Origin: DASVUC01 sp038237225
Lineage (GTDB): Bacteria > Planctomycetota > Phycisphaerae > Tepidisphaerales > Tepidisphaeraceae
DNA: 64,000 bases
Reading direction: 5' to 3'
Assembly (NCBI GenBank): GCA_038237225.1
Contig: JBBRYX010000010.1
Coordinates: 62,001 to 126,000 of the forward strand
Below the pieces are notes generated by a model, which was not told where the DNA came from, ran no database searches, and saw only the letters and a list, made by a program, of their open reading frames with translations. This document shows, piece after piece, positions 17,221 to 25,728 of the stretch (position 1 is the stretch's first letter; every line of letters begins with the position of its first letter). The position numbers and the translations under genes are program-made.

Positions 17221-19365
17221 TCAGCCGCGCTGCTTTTTCGCTGCTGCGAGGTTGGCTCGGGCGTCTTCATATTCCGGCTTGAGATCCAGCGCCCGGCCAA
17301 AGCATTCCACCGCCTCATCGAGGTGGTTCTGGGCGGCAAGCGCGCATCCCAAAGCGTTCCACGCGGTGGGGGAGTCTCCTCGCAAGCCCGTCGCCCGGCG
17401 GAACATTCGCGAGGCATCGTTGAACAGCTTCATCTGCATGCACACGCCGCCCGCGCTCATGTAGGCGTCGAAGTTGCTGCGATCGGCCTTGAGAGCTTGC
17501 TCGATATGGTTGAACGCATCCTGGTTCTTGCGCATGCCGAACAGCAGACCGGCCATGTTGAGATGCGCCTGGACGAGCTTGGGGTTAATTGAAAGGGCGT
17601 GTTCGTAGCGAGCCAGCGCGTCATCAACTCGGCCCTCGCGGGCGAGCGCGGTGGCGAGATTGTTCTCCGCGATGTCGTCTTTCGGATTGATCTGGAGGGC
17701 CTTTTCGTACAGGCGAATTGCCGCCGCGCGGTTGCCGCGCAGGTTCTCGAGTCCGGCAAGGCACCGGACAGGTGCGGAACTCTCCGGGCGCTTTTCGCGC
17801 CACTGTTGATAAAGCATTTCAGCTTGCTCGAGCTTCTTCATCCCGGCAGGTCGATCCTTCTCCGCGAGCTGGACGGCTTGCCGCTCGATCACCGTGCCAT
17901 ACTGAAGAATTGCCTGCGAATCTCCAGGCCGCAGCGCCGTGGCACGAGCAAGGTATTTTTCCGCCTGTTCGAACTTCTGCCTTTCGAGCAACAGATTGCC
18001 AAGCTCGAAGTTGGCCACCGGTGAATCGGCATTGTGCGCCAGCGTATGCTCCCAAAGCCCCTGCGCGCTCGCGTACAGGCTGCTCTGCTGCCAGGTCATG
18101 ATGGACAGCACGCCCAGGATCACGGTCGCAAAGACATAGCGAGCGGAGACGAGCATTTTTGCCCGCTCGACCCAACTGGCGATCCACGAACCTGCGATCG
18201 CAATCAGGCTGATGGCGGCGAGGTACTGCTGGCTGTCGCTGACAAAGCTCGACGCTTTCGCGAGGTTCAGCAGCAGAAACGAGGGCAGAAGAAGCAGCAG
18301 AAAACAGGCCATCGCAACGATCGTCGCGCGTCCAAGCTTCTCCCGCTTTTTGAAGAGGATCAAGGCAGCGCCCAGGACAGCGATGGCCCAACCCCAGTTC
18401 ATGATGTTGCCGGCAGCGATAGTCCATTTCTTGTAAACGAAGACCAGCGGCCACGGAAAGACAAGCTTGCCGAGGTGGAACCAGAGCGCACGCGACGCGA
18501 TCAGGATTCTGCTGATGATGTTCGGCATCCAACGCTCATCAGAGGCTCGCGTGATCTGAGACCAGATCACCAGCCCGACCACCACGGCAGCGGCAGCGAG
18601 CAGCGGCGCGACCCCGATTCGCTGGCGGCTCGAAAGCCTTTCTCGCTTCCACTGGGTCAACAAAATCATGACGACCGGAAGCGCGCAAACGGCTGGCTCC
18701 GTAAGAATCGCCAGCAGGAAAAATCCCGCGCACAGCAGATAAATCGCGCAGCGGCGCCATTCCGGGACTTCACTCTCGGCCAGCGGGTGCAGCGAAGCAG
18801 GCTCAATCTTCGCGAGGCGCAGCCACAGCAACATCGAAATCAGCGCAAAGGTGGTCGAGAGCACGATGGGTTGCTGGCTCACCCAGGTCACCGACTGAAC
18901 CGTCATCGGGTGCACCGCGAACAAGGCGACGATCCACAGCGCCCCCGTCACCTCGAGCCGTTTGAGAATTCGCCACAAAAGCATCGCGTTCAACAGATGA
19001 AACCCGACGCCGACCGCGTGATACCAGATTGGAGCCGCCCCCTCCCAAGCGGCATATTGAATCCAGTAACTGGTCGAGGCAACCGGGCGATAGACTTCGT
19101 CCATCCGCAGGTGCGTCCAGTGTTGCAGGATGCCCGCGAAGGTGCTGGGAGTCTCATCCAGTTGAACAACATCGTGATCTTTCCAGGCCCATCCCGCGGA
19201 TAGCGCTGGGATGAACGCGACTGCCGCCAGCATCAGCACGAGCAGCATCTTCAGCCACTCGCGCCATGCGGGGTGCTGGTCGTAGGGATCAGCCCACGCC
19301 GTTTCATCCGCATGGATATCCAGGGCGGGGGCGTTAACTTCAGACGTTTTAGACTGCGCAGTCAC
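17221..19365 (-). CDS. TMTC-like membrane protein with TPR tail
   Basis: 714 residues. After a short cytosolic lead come about ten membrane helices (residues 35-420) with the loop FHLLNAMLLWRILKRL and VYRPVASTSYWIQYAAW, typical of the TMTC/DUF1736-type GT-C glycosyltransferase-like family. Residues 430-710 are TPRs (HNADSPVANFELGNLLLERQ, INPKDDIAENNLATALAREGRVDDALARYEHAL, LKPEYEDARANL). The family is tied to lipid-linked sugar transfer or scaffolding of protein glycosylation, but activity is not shown by sequence. It sits just upstream (in map terms) of the Wzy/Wzz pair and shares their strand, so a role in surface polysaccharide is likely. Confidence 0.85.
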   Translation of the reverse strand: MTAQSKTSEVNAPALDIHADETAWADPYDQHPAWREWLKMLLVLMLAAVAFIPALSAGWAWKDHDVVQLDETPSTFAGILQHWTHLRMDEVYRPVASTSYWIQYAAWEGAAPIWYHAVGVGFHLLNAMLLWRILKRLEVTGALWIVALFAVHPMTVQSVTWVSQQPIVLSTTFALISMLLWLRLAKIEPASLHPLAESEVPEWRRCAIYLLCAGFFLLAILTEPAVCALPVVMILLTQWKRERLSSRQRIGVAPLLAAAAVVVGLVIWSQITRASDERWMPNIISRILIASRALWFHLGKLVFPWPLVFVYKKWTIAAGNIMNWGWAIAVLGAALILFKKREKLGRATIVAMACFLLLLLPSFLLLNLAKASSFVSDSQQYLAAISLIAIAGSWIASWVERAKMLVSARYVFATVILGVLSIMTWQQSSLYASAQGLWEHTLAHNADSPVANFELGNLLLERQKFEQAEKYLARATALRPGDSQAILQYGTVIERQAVQLAEKDRPAGMKKLEQAEMLYQQWREKRPESSAPVRCLAGLENLRGNRAAAIRLYEKALQINPKDDIAENNLATALAREGRVDDALARYEHALSINPKLVQAHLNMAGLLFGMRKNQDAFNHIEQALKADRSNFDAYMSAGGVCMQMKLFNDASRMFRRATGLRGDSPTAWNALGCALAAQNHLDEAVECFGRALDLKPEYEDARANLAAAKKQRG

Positions 19366-19468
19366 TTAGGATTGATCGGTTGGATTTCGGTGCCTGATAA
19401 CGGGAGGTGGGATGTTCCTGAACGGGACGACCGATAATCATGTCAGCCCTGAGAGTCGCATCAAAGGG

Positions 19469-21901
19469 CTACTTCTCCTGTTGCTTCGCGATCATTTTCA
19501 GGAGGTCTTTCGCTCCGTTATGCCGGGGGTCCAGACGAAGCACGGTCAAGGCCTCGTTGCGGGCTTCGGGCAGCCGGTGCAATTGCTCCAGTGCGCGGGC
19601 GCGAAGAAAACGAAACTCCACGTTGCCATAATCGAATTGAAGGGCGCGACCAAAATAACGATCAGCCTCGGCATATCCTCCCCGCCCGAAGTAGTGCACG
19701 CCCAGGTAAATCAGCATGTTGAAATCAGCGTCAGGGCGATCCGCCAGGGGTTGCAGCATCGCGATCCCGCGCGCGTAAACGCGCTCCGCCAGGTCCTTCT
19801 GGCCGGGCACTGCCGACAACGGCACCGACAGGTCGACCGTCTGCTTCCAACTGTCCGGGAAAAAGTTAACCAGCCGCTCGCCTTCGTGATGAACGAGATA
19901 TTCGTCGATCACATCACGCAGCAGCGATCGGTCGAGCGCGAGCGCGCGACGGAACCTTGCCGCCGCCTCGTCCCAGCGACCCCGCTCCGCATGAACCCTT
20001 CCGGCCAGAAAATTTGCGGTCGGGTCGTTTGGCGCGAGCCGGGCAGAAGTCAGGATATGCTTATCCCCGATCGCTTCCCCGAAAATGCGTTCCTTCTGCC
20101 CGACATACCAGTAGATCAGGCCGAAGGTCGGGCATAACCGCCGCGCTTGATTCAGGTCGGCGATGATCTGCCGCGCTTGAACCAGGTTTTTGCCTTCCAA
20201 TTGCGCGTTGCCCTCCGCGTTGCGTCTGCGGGTAACCGCCCGCCAGCGGTAGGCGCCGTCCCGGTAACGGTACATCACATTCTCCGGCTGCCAACGGATC
20301 GCCGCGCCGGCGCGCGCCAGCAGTTCGTCATACGCCGGATCGGTTCCCTTCCAGTCGGTGGCCGCGAGACGATCGCCAATTTCTTCGGCACGATTCCACT
20401 CCATCGCGCCGCGATGCGTTGCCCATGATGCGATGCAGATCCACGCGCCGACAACGCCACACGCTGTAACCAAACCGCACGCCGCGGCTCCACGAAGAGG
20501 TGAACGTTCTGCCGAAGGTCTACTCTTCCAACCGAGATTCACCAGCAGCCCGCACACCACCGCCGACATGCACACCACCGCCGGCACATGCTGTCCGTAA
20601 TCGGTCAGGCTGTGCGCCATCACCGCCACCAATCCGTAGCCCAGGCCGAGCGCCCTTCCGGACAGAGCAGGGTCAGTATTTCGAGATCCCTTCAACCAAC
20701 AGACGATCACGATAGCCAAAAATGCAGTGACGCACGCGAATCCGGCCAGACCCATCTCTTCCAGCGTTTGCAGATATTCATTCTCGACATGCGTGGCGAC
20801 ATTGATGGCGATCTGTCGCTCATAGCCGGGAAAAACCCACTCATGCGCACCCAGTCCGATACCGAGCACTGGGAAATCCCTCCAGATCCGAAGCGCATCG
20901 CGATCCATCCGCAGCCGCATTCCATATCCCTGCGGCGTTGTCGCCGCGCGCATGGATTCAGAGATGCGATCGATCCCCATCGAGAGGACACCTGCGAAGC
21001 CAAGAATGGCCACGGTCAGGACAACCGCCCCGACGTGCCAGAACGATCCCCGCCGCGCCAGCATGACGAGCAGTACCAATCCCGCGACCAGCATCGACAT
21101 CAATCCGCCACGTGACATCGAAAACGCAATCGTGACAGCTCCGCACAGCAGGATCGGAATCGTCCACCATGCAACCCGTCTGTTGCCCGCGCCGTTCTTG
21201 TGCAAACTCGCCAGGAGCAGGCCAAGCGCAGCCCCCATCGCGAGGTTGAGGAATTGCGCAAAGTGATTGTGATTGACGAATGGCCCGCTGTACGGCGGAT
21301 GGACGATGGGAATCCGCCAGTAGATTGCCGTGGTATGGGTGAGATCCTGCGCCAGCGCCAGACCGCCGATCATCCCGCCGATGAGCGCCACCCATACCAT
21401 CAGCCGCCGGATGCGCCGCGGTGTTCGAAACACGGTCATGACCGTAAACAAGACGCTGCCGGCAAGCAGGACGAGGCGGAGGTCGTGCTTCGTCCCCTGT
21501 GGATACAAGCTTGCCGTCATGTTCCCGAGGACGCTGCCGGCATTGGGAAGGTCGCCCAGCAAATCCTTCCGCACTGCAACCGTATTCGAGGAGATCAGAC
21601 CGAGAAAATGGTCAGGCACGGAAATGAGCTGCAAGCCCGCAAGCGTCAAATACCCCAGCACCGGAAGGTACACCCACCCGCGCGACTCGCGCTCGGGCGA
21701 AAGCGCCGTTCGAATCGCAACCAGAACCGCCAGCGTGGCGCCGATTCCAAAGGCGGCGCCTTCGCTCCATGCCTCAACCGCCCCTAGCGCCAGCGGACAA
21801 AACGCCAGTAAAGCGACGAGCAAAAATTCAATGATCGCATCGAGCGCAGCGACAGCACCTGATTGCCGGCCCTCCGGCCGAACTTCGCTCACCACGCTCA
21901 A
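19469..21901 (-). CDS. O-antigen ligase/polymerase (Wzy_C) with TPR tail
   Basis: 810 residues. Residues 20-470 hold about a dozen membrane helices with the Wzy_C region (GLLLASLHKNGAGNR, AFSMSRGGLMSMLVAGL, VLGIGLGAHEWVFPGY, HVENEYLQTLEEMGLAGF, the last being the usual H-x-x-x-L-x-x-x-x-E-x-G motif). The final 330 residues are periplasmic or cytosolic TPRs (DPTANFLAGRVHAERGRWDEAAARFRRAL). Start is TTG at 21901, overlapping the stop of the Wzz-like gene (TTGA), which shows translational coupling. Expected to polymerise or ligate lipid-linked repeat units. Confidence 0.88.
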   Translation of the reverse strand: MSVVSEVRPEGRQSGAVAALDAIIEFLLVALLAFCPLALGAVEAWSEGAAFGIGATLAVLVAIRTALSPERESRGWVYLPVLGYLTLAGLQLISVPDHFLGLISSNTVAVRKDLLGDLPNAGSVLGNMTASLYPQGTKHDLRLVLLAGSVLFTVMTVFRTPRRIRRLMVWVALIGGMIGGLALAQDLTHTTAIYWRIPIVHPPYSGPFVNHNHFAQFLNLAMGAALGLLLASLHKNGAGNRRVAWWTIPILLCGAVTIAFSMSRGGLMSMLVAGLVLLVMLARRGSFWHVGAVVLTVAILGFAGVLSMGIDRISESMRAATTPQGYGMRLRMDRDALRIWRDFPVLGIGLGAHEWVFPGYERQIAINVATHVENEYLQTLEEMGLAGFACVTAFLAIVIVCWLKGSRNTDPALSGRALGLGYGLVAVMAHSLTDYGQHVPAVVCMSAVVCGLLVNLGWKSRPSAERSPLRGAAACGLVTACGVVGAWICIASWATHRGAMEWNRAEEIGDRLAATDWKGTDPAYDELLARAGAAIRWQPENVMYRYRDGAYRWRAVTRRRNAEGNAQLEGKNLVQARQIIADLNQARRLCPTFGLIYWYVGQKERIFGEAIGDKHILTSARLAPNDPTANFLAGRVHAERGRWDEAAARFRRALALDRSLLRDVIDEYLVHHEGERLVNFFPDSWKQTVDLSVPLSAVPGQKDLAERVYARGIAMLQPLADRPDADFNMLIYLGVHYFGRGGYAEADRYFGRALQFDYGNVEFRFLRARALEQLHRLPEARNEALTVLRLDPRHNGAKDLLKMIAKQQEK

Positions 21902-23088
21902 GCGTCACCCACGCGAATCAAGCTCGCGAGCAATCCGATGAACACGCCACAACCCAGCGCCGCCCACATCACTCGGGTTCGATCCGGCCAGGAGGGTCTC
22001 GCCGGCACCTGCGCCGCCTGCATGATCTGCACATGTTCCGCCTGAACGGAACCGGCGTCCGCGGGCTCGCCCGTCACACGCGCCACCGCCGCATTCGCAT
22101 CGTTCAAATCTGTCTCAAGCTCCCGCAGCCGCGACATCTTCGACGTCATCGATCTCAGCTCCTCGCGCTGTTGATCGGCAGCCCGTTGCAGGTCCTCGCG
22201 CTTGCGCAGACCTGTTTGCCACTGCTGTTCCAATACCGTGCGGTACACGTCCACGTAGCGTTTCTGCTGGGCTGTCAGCCGGTCATGGATCTCCTGAACC
22301 TGTTTTTCCGTCGTGATCCGGCTGGGATTCTGCGGAAGCATCGTCTTCTTCTGCTGATCCAGAATTTCCTGCGCGCCCGAGAGCTCCGTTCGGATCACAT
22401 TCGTCTCGCGATCCAGAGACTCAAAAATTCCCTTGGATCGATTCGCATCCACCAGGTTCTGCGCCTTGGCCTGATCCTGAAGCATCGGCAGCGTTGCATC
22501 GAGCGCCGACTTCGCCGCCGTGGCCTCAATCTGCGCTGCGGTCACCGCGTCATCCAGCGCTGCCACCCGCTCGCTCGCTGTCTTTTGCTGATCCGGTGAC
22601 AGAGCTGGGTTGTCTTTCTTGAAATCCCCCAACTCTGTGCGTCTTCGAAGCTGCTCATCAACTAACTTTGCCGCCACGGGATCAAGGCGCCTGGATATCG
22701 GCGCGGTCGCGGGTTGTCGATTGATGTAAGCGTCTATCACACCGTTAACCCCTTGCGCGGCGAGCTTCGGATCCGCCGCATCGAAGGATAACCGGATGAG
22801 GTTCGATTCGGGAACAATCTCGACCCGCAGCGGTGAACTCAGCTTTTCGGTTGGATCCGCGATTCCAGCCGCCGCCGATCGGATCAAATCCCGCTGCTGC
22901 TGAAGGTCGAGATTCCGAATGCTCAAGATCGCGGTCGCCGTATAGACCGCTTTGACCCGCGCGACGTACGCCGCGCCGGCAACGAGACACAACAGTGTGA
23001 CCAGCGGCACCCGCCATAAGCGCGCCCAAATATTGTTTTTACGTTCATTCTGCGCGGTGGGAAAGTGGACGGAGCTATTGCCGATCAT
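21898..23088 (-). CDS. Wzz/GumC-type polysaccharide chain-length protein
   Basis: 396 residues: an N-terminal membrane helix after WARLWRVPLVTLLCLVAGAAYV, a periplasmic Wzz domain with IVPESNLIRLSFDAADPKLAAQGVNGVIDAYI, a long coiled coil (about 150-330, rich in Gln, Glu, Arg and Lys), and a closing segment with Pro before the second membrane helix (ARPSWPDRTRVMWAALGCGVFIGLLASLI). It lacks a fused BY-kinase domain. Such proteins set chain length for the polymerase coded immediately downstream. First gene of the coupled pair. Confidence 0.88.
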   Translation of the reverse strand: MIGNSSVHFPTAQNERKNNIWARLWRVPLVTLLCLVAGAAYVARVKAVYTATAILSIRNLDLQQQRDLIRSAAAGIADPTEKLSSPLRVEIVPESNLIRLSFDAADPKLAAQGVNGVIDAYINRQPATAPISRRLDPVAAKLVDEQLRRRTELGDFKKDNPALSPDQQKTASERVAALDDAVTAAQIEATAAKSALDATLPMLQDQAKAQNLVDANRSKGIFESLDRETNVIRTELSGAQEILDQQKKTMLPQNPSRITTEKQVQEIHDRLTAQQKRYVDVYRTVLEQQWQTGLRKREDLQRAADQQREELRSMTSKMSRLRELETDLNDANAAVARVTGEPADAGSVQAEHVQIMQAAQVPARPSWPDRTRVMWAALGCGVFIGLLASLIRVGDA

Positions 23089-23166
23089 AGACCACCCTCA
23101 CCATCGCGAACTGAGAGCGCAGCGATGATGGGAGCGTTAACTGGATGGCGTGAGGATTTCGGCAGC

Positions 23167-23469
23167 TTATCGACCGGGCTTGCTGTCGTTGCCCTTGCCG
23201 TTGTCGTGCTGCGCTTTGTCGTCGTTGCCCTTGCCATGATCTTGGTCGTTGGGCGAATCCTTCGGAGGCTTGGTCTGCGAGCGGGTGTCTTTGTCCTTCG
23301 GCTCTTTGTCCTTCTGGTCGTTGATGACGCCTTTTTCACTGCCCTGGTCAGCTAGCATCGACACCTGCGGCCGGGATGCCGGAGAGGTGGCGCCTGCTTG
23401 CACAGAGCCAGCCGCGCCCACGAATACAGCAGCAACGATCGACGCCGAAAGAACAATGGAAGACTTCAT
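23167..23469 (-). CDS. small exported disordered protein
   Basis: 100 residues from MKSSIVLSASIVAAVFVGAAGSVQA, a clean signal peptide. The mature part is Lys/Asp/Asn/Gln/Gly-rich without hydrophobic core (KDKEPKDKDT, DHGKGNDDKAQHDNGKGND) and is almost certainly disordered. I chose ATG 23469 because a TTGACT-17-TAATGT promoter ends at 23495, downstream of any earlier in-frame start. It follows a separate promoter but shares strand with the polysaccharide genes; function unknown. Confidence 0.7.
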   Translation of the reverse strand: MKSSIVLSASIVAAVFVGAAGSVQAGATSPASRPQVSMLADQGSEKGVINDQKDKEPKDKDTRSQTKPPKDSPNDQDHGKGNDDKAQHDNGKGNDSKPGR

Positions 23470-23494
23470 AAGAAACCCTCTAAAAGACTGCTCT

Positions 23495-23523
23495 ACATTA
23501 GCGCGCAAATGCTTGGCAGTCAA
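23495..23523 (-). promoter_or_regulatory. sigma70-type promoter for the small exported protein
   Basis: Minus strand: -35 TTGACT (23518-23523), 17-bp spacer, -10 TAATGT (23495-23500). Transcription would start near 23488, giving a leader of about 20 bases with AGGG before ATG 23469. Confidence 0.6.
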
Positions 23524-23655
23524 ACAATTTATCGGTGATTTGCCCCCAATCGGGATCTCTAAATAACCGTCCTCGAACCCCGAATTCCCAGCGGCGTGGT
23601 CGCTTCAGCGATCATGTCTTGGGGTTATTCAGACTTCCCATTCCAAAAAGCAGCG

Positions 23656-24672
23656 TTATAGAGACTTCAGCCGGTCCCCGAGCATCCCGCAAAGCGATTC
23701 AAACGCATCTTCCGGCAGGCACACCTCTTGAAACATTTGCTGCATGTGATCAGCCGTAATTCGTCGAAAATCCTTCTCCACGGGAACCACGCACAAACCC
23801 CCCAGATCCACAGACGCCGGACTCAGCAAGAAACGGCTGTCCCCTTCGGCAAAGAACATAGCCGGGCGGTGCTTCGCCCGAGGGAAAACGATCAGACGCC
23901 AGCGGTCCCCCACCCACATCCCCAGAACGTTCAGCATGGGCTCATCAACGGTTTTGGCCACACTCTGATGGGCGCCGTAGAGGGCCTCAAATGCCCCCTC
24001 AACGAGATCGCGATCGGCCGATTCAATTGTCAAAAACCGCCGAAAACCGCCTGAAATCGCGTGAACTTCAAGCTGTGAACTTTCGATCAGCGACCGCCCC
24101 CAGCGACTGAGAAAGTGCGGGTATTCCACCTCCAGCGGCATCACGTTCCGACTGCCTGCCTGAAAATGCAGATGATCCGGGGCGCTCGCGCCGCACCGGG
24201 GACCGTTATAGAACACCGTGTAACGCGATCCCATCGCCCGCGTCAGTTCCAGCATCGTCCCCAGCGTCCCATCAATAACCTGCGGCATATGCTCGCGGTG
24301 GGGGATGGTGAAGTGCTCCGGGAAAATCGGAAACGGATTGCAGAGGATCAGGTATTCATCCTCAAACGGCAGCGCCCGCTGATGCGCGGGAAGGTGCGTC
24401 GGGCATAGAAAGCACTTCCGCTCGCGGATGGATTTGTCATCCACCTTGGCCGCGGAACTGGTGAGACGGGTGGGATTGTACTGCAAACGAATCTGAAATC
24501 CGTCGAATTCCAGCGTCCGAGCCTCGATCTGGTCGAGACTCGAATAGTTCGTCCGCAGAAGTTCCCAAGTCAGTTTCTGCTGCACCAACAGCGCATGGCA
24601 TTGGCTGGCAAAGTCGCCAGTTGAAGGGCCGGTCGGGAGTTGTGCGCTGGACAAAACGAGTTCTGGTGACAT
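23656..24672 (-). CDS. DUF4922 / Ap4A-phosphorylase-like HIT-superfamily protein
   Basis: 338 residues. KCFLCPTHLPAHQRALPFEDEYLILCNPFPIFPEHFTI and APDHLHFQAGSRNVMPLE give the layout of the GalT/ATP-adenylyltransferase branch of the HIT superfamily, with HLHFQ as the catalytic His-x-His-x-Gln triad. The CFLC pair may bind a metal. DUF4922 members in Bacteroidetes are annotated as Ap4A phosphorylase-like; the substrate here is unproven. It stands alone with long spacers on either side. Confidence 0.75.
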   Translation of the reverse strand: MSPELVLSSAQLPTGPSTGDFASQCHALLVQQKLTWELLRTNYSSLDQIEARTLEFDGFQIRLQYNPTRLTSSAAKVDDKSIRERKCFLCPTHLPAHQRALPFEDEYLILCNPFPIFPEHFTIPHREHMPQVIDGTLGTMLELTRAMGSRYTVFYNGPRCGASAPDHLHFQAGSRNVMPLEVEYPHFLSRWGRSLIESSQLEVHAISGGFRRFLTIESADRDLVEGAFEALYGAHQSVAKTVDEPMLNVLGMWVGDRWRLIVFPRAKHRPAMFFAEGDSRFLLSPASVDLGGLCVVPVEKDFRRITADHMQQMFQEVCLPEDAFESLCGMLGDRLKSL

Positions 24673-25032
24673 TTGGGCTTGCTTAAAACGACCAAGGCTA
24701 ACGCAGCCGTTATTTTTAACCTTGAACGACCGCTAAAGCAAAGAAGTTCGGCGGTCTCGATATTTTGTCCAAAGCTCGCCTAAGAACTTGGGTGGTCCTA
24801 ATCATCAGTGAGGTTTATGCGCCGGCTTCGATGTGTCGTTCCTTTCCCTCGCTGACTTCGAGAGTTAACAGTGCATCGACGATCTCCGCGCTGGCGCGCA
24901 ATCTAACCGCATAAAACCAACGCCGATCACGCCAGCGAGGTCGAGTAGCTAATTGCGTCAGAAATGACTATGATGTACCCATCTCAGCATCGACGGGGCT
25001 GAGATGTTTCCCACCGCCCGTCGGAGGCCCTA
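24673..25032. other. intergenic region
   Basis: No gene recognised. The only structure is the inverted repeat at 24980-25006 and the GGAGG Shine-Dalgarno (25023-25027) of the next gene. Confidence 0.5.
24980..25006 (+). promoter_or_regulatory. inverted repeat CATCTCAGC-N9-GCTGAGATG, possible operator
   Basis: Arms 24980-24988 and 24998-25006 are perfect 9-bp reverse complements separated by nine bases, 27 bases before the ATG of the 188-residue protein. No T-run follows, so a terminator is unlikely; an operator or 5' leader hairpin fits better. A TATGAT at 24969-24974 just before it could be a -10 box. Confidence 0.5.
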
Positions 25033-25599
25033 ATGTCTGCATCAACTGAAGCTGCACGTGGCGTTGCTCTGGAAGGTTTCCTGGGTCGCGCTGCCGCGAA
25101 AGAACGACTCAAGATCGAGAAGCACTTGGCCGCCTGCGATGCCGAGAACGACTCGAGCCGCGGCACGTTGTGGCGCCGCATGGCGACGCTGCTGGATTCG
25201 CATGCCGGCAGCGGGGTCGAATCCGCCGGGGGTCAGGCGTGGCGATTCTTCTGCGCTGATGGGAAATACCGCATGCAGGTTTTCGCACTCGAAGACCGCG
25301 GCGATGGTGCCCTTCGCGTCGCTCTGCCCGATGTGATCGACGAAGCCGTCAAAAAGAAAATCCTGCTCAAGGGTAAAATCCCCCACGAGTACGGGTTGAA
25401 AGGTTCGCGAGAGACCCTTCGCGTTGAGCCGCTCGACAGCGAGAAGTTCACCGATCCCCCCGCGCATGTGAAATCAATGCTCGGCTGGGGACGACGCGCC
25501 GTTGAAGTCACTCTCCCGACAACGTCGGAGGGCGGACCCCGCGCCGACGCGATCGAGGCGCTCTGCGAGATCGCGGCGAAGAAGTTCAAAAAGGCTTAA
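25033..25599 (+). CDS. unknown 188-residue cytosolic protein
   Basis: ATG 25033 with a near-ideal GGAGG five bases upstream. The sequence is soluble and mixed alpha/beta: helical N-part (EGFLGRAAAKERLKIEKHLAACDAEN with one Cys), a Trp-containing middle (QAWRFFCADGKYRMQVFALED), and a C-part with VKSMLGWGRRAVEVTLPTTSEGG followed by a final helix ending KKFKKA. No known motif recognised. Convergent with the glycosyltransferase gene and alone in its unit. Confidence 0.7.
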   Translation: MSASTEAARGVALEGFLGRAAAKERLKIEKHLAACDAENDSSRGTLWRRMATLLDSHAGSGVESAGGQAWRFFCADGKYRMQVFALEDRGDGALRVALPDVIDEAVKKKILLKGKIPHEYGLKGSRETLRVEPLDSEKFTDPPAHVKSMLGWGRRAVEVTLPTTSEGGPRADAIEALCEIAAKKFKKA

Positions 25600-25728
25600 C
25601 CCGCCGCGGCGCCCGCACCGCCACTTGCTTAACTTGCTTCAGAATCCCCCGTCACACCGCCAAGTTTAGCCGCGTGGCGGAAGCCCGCGGTCGAACCGCG
25701 CATTTGGACGTTCGATAGCCCCCACAGT

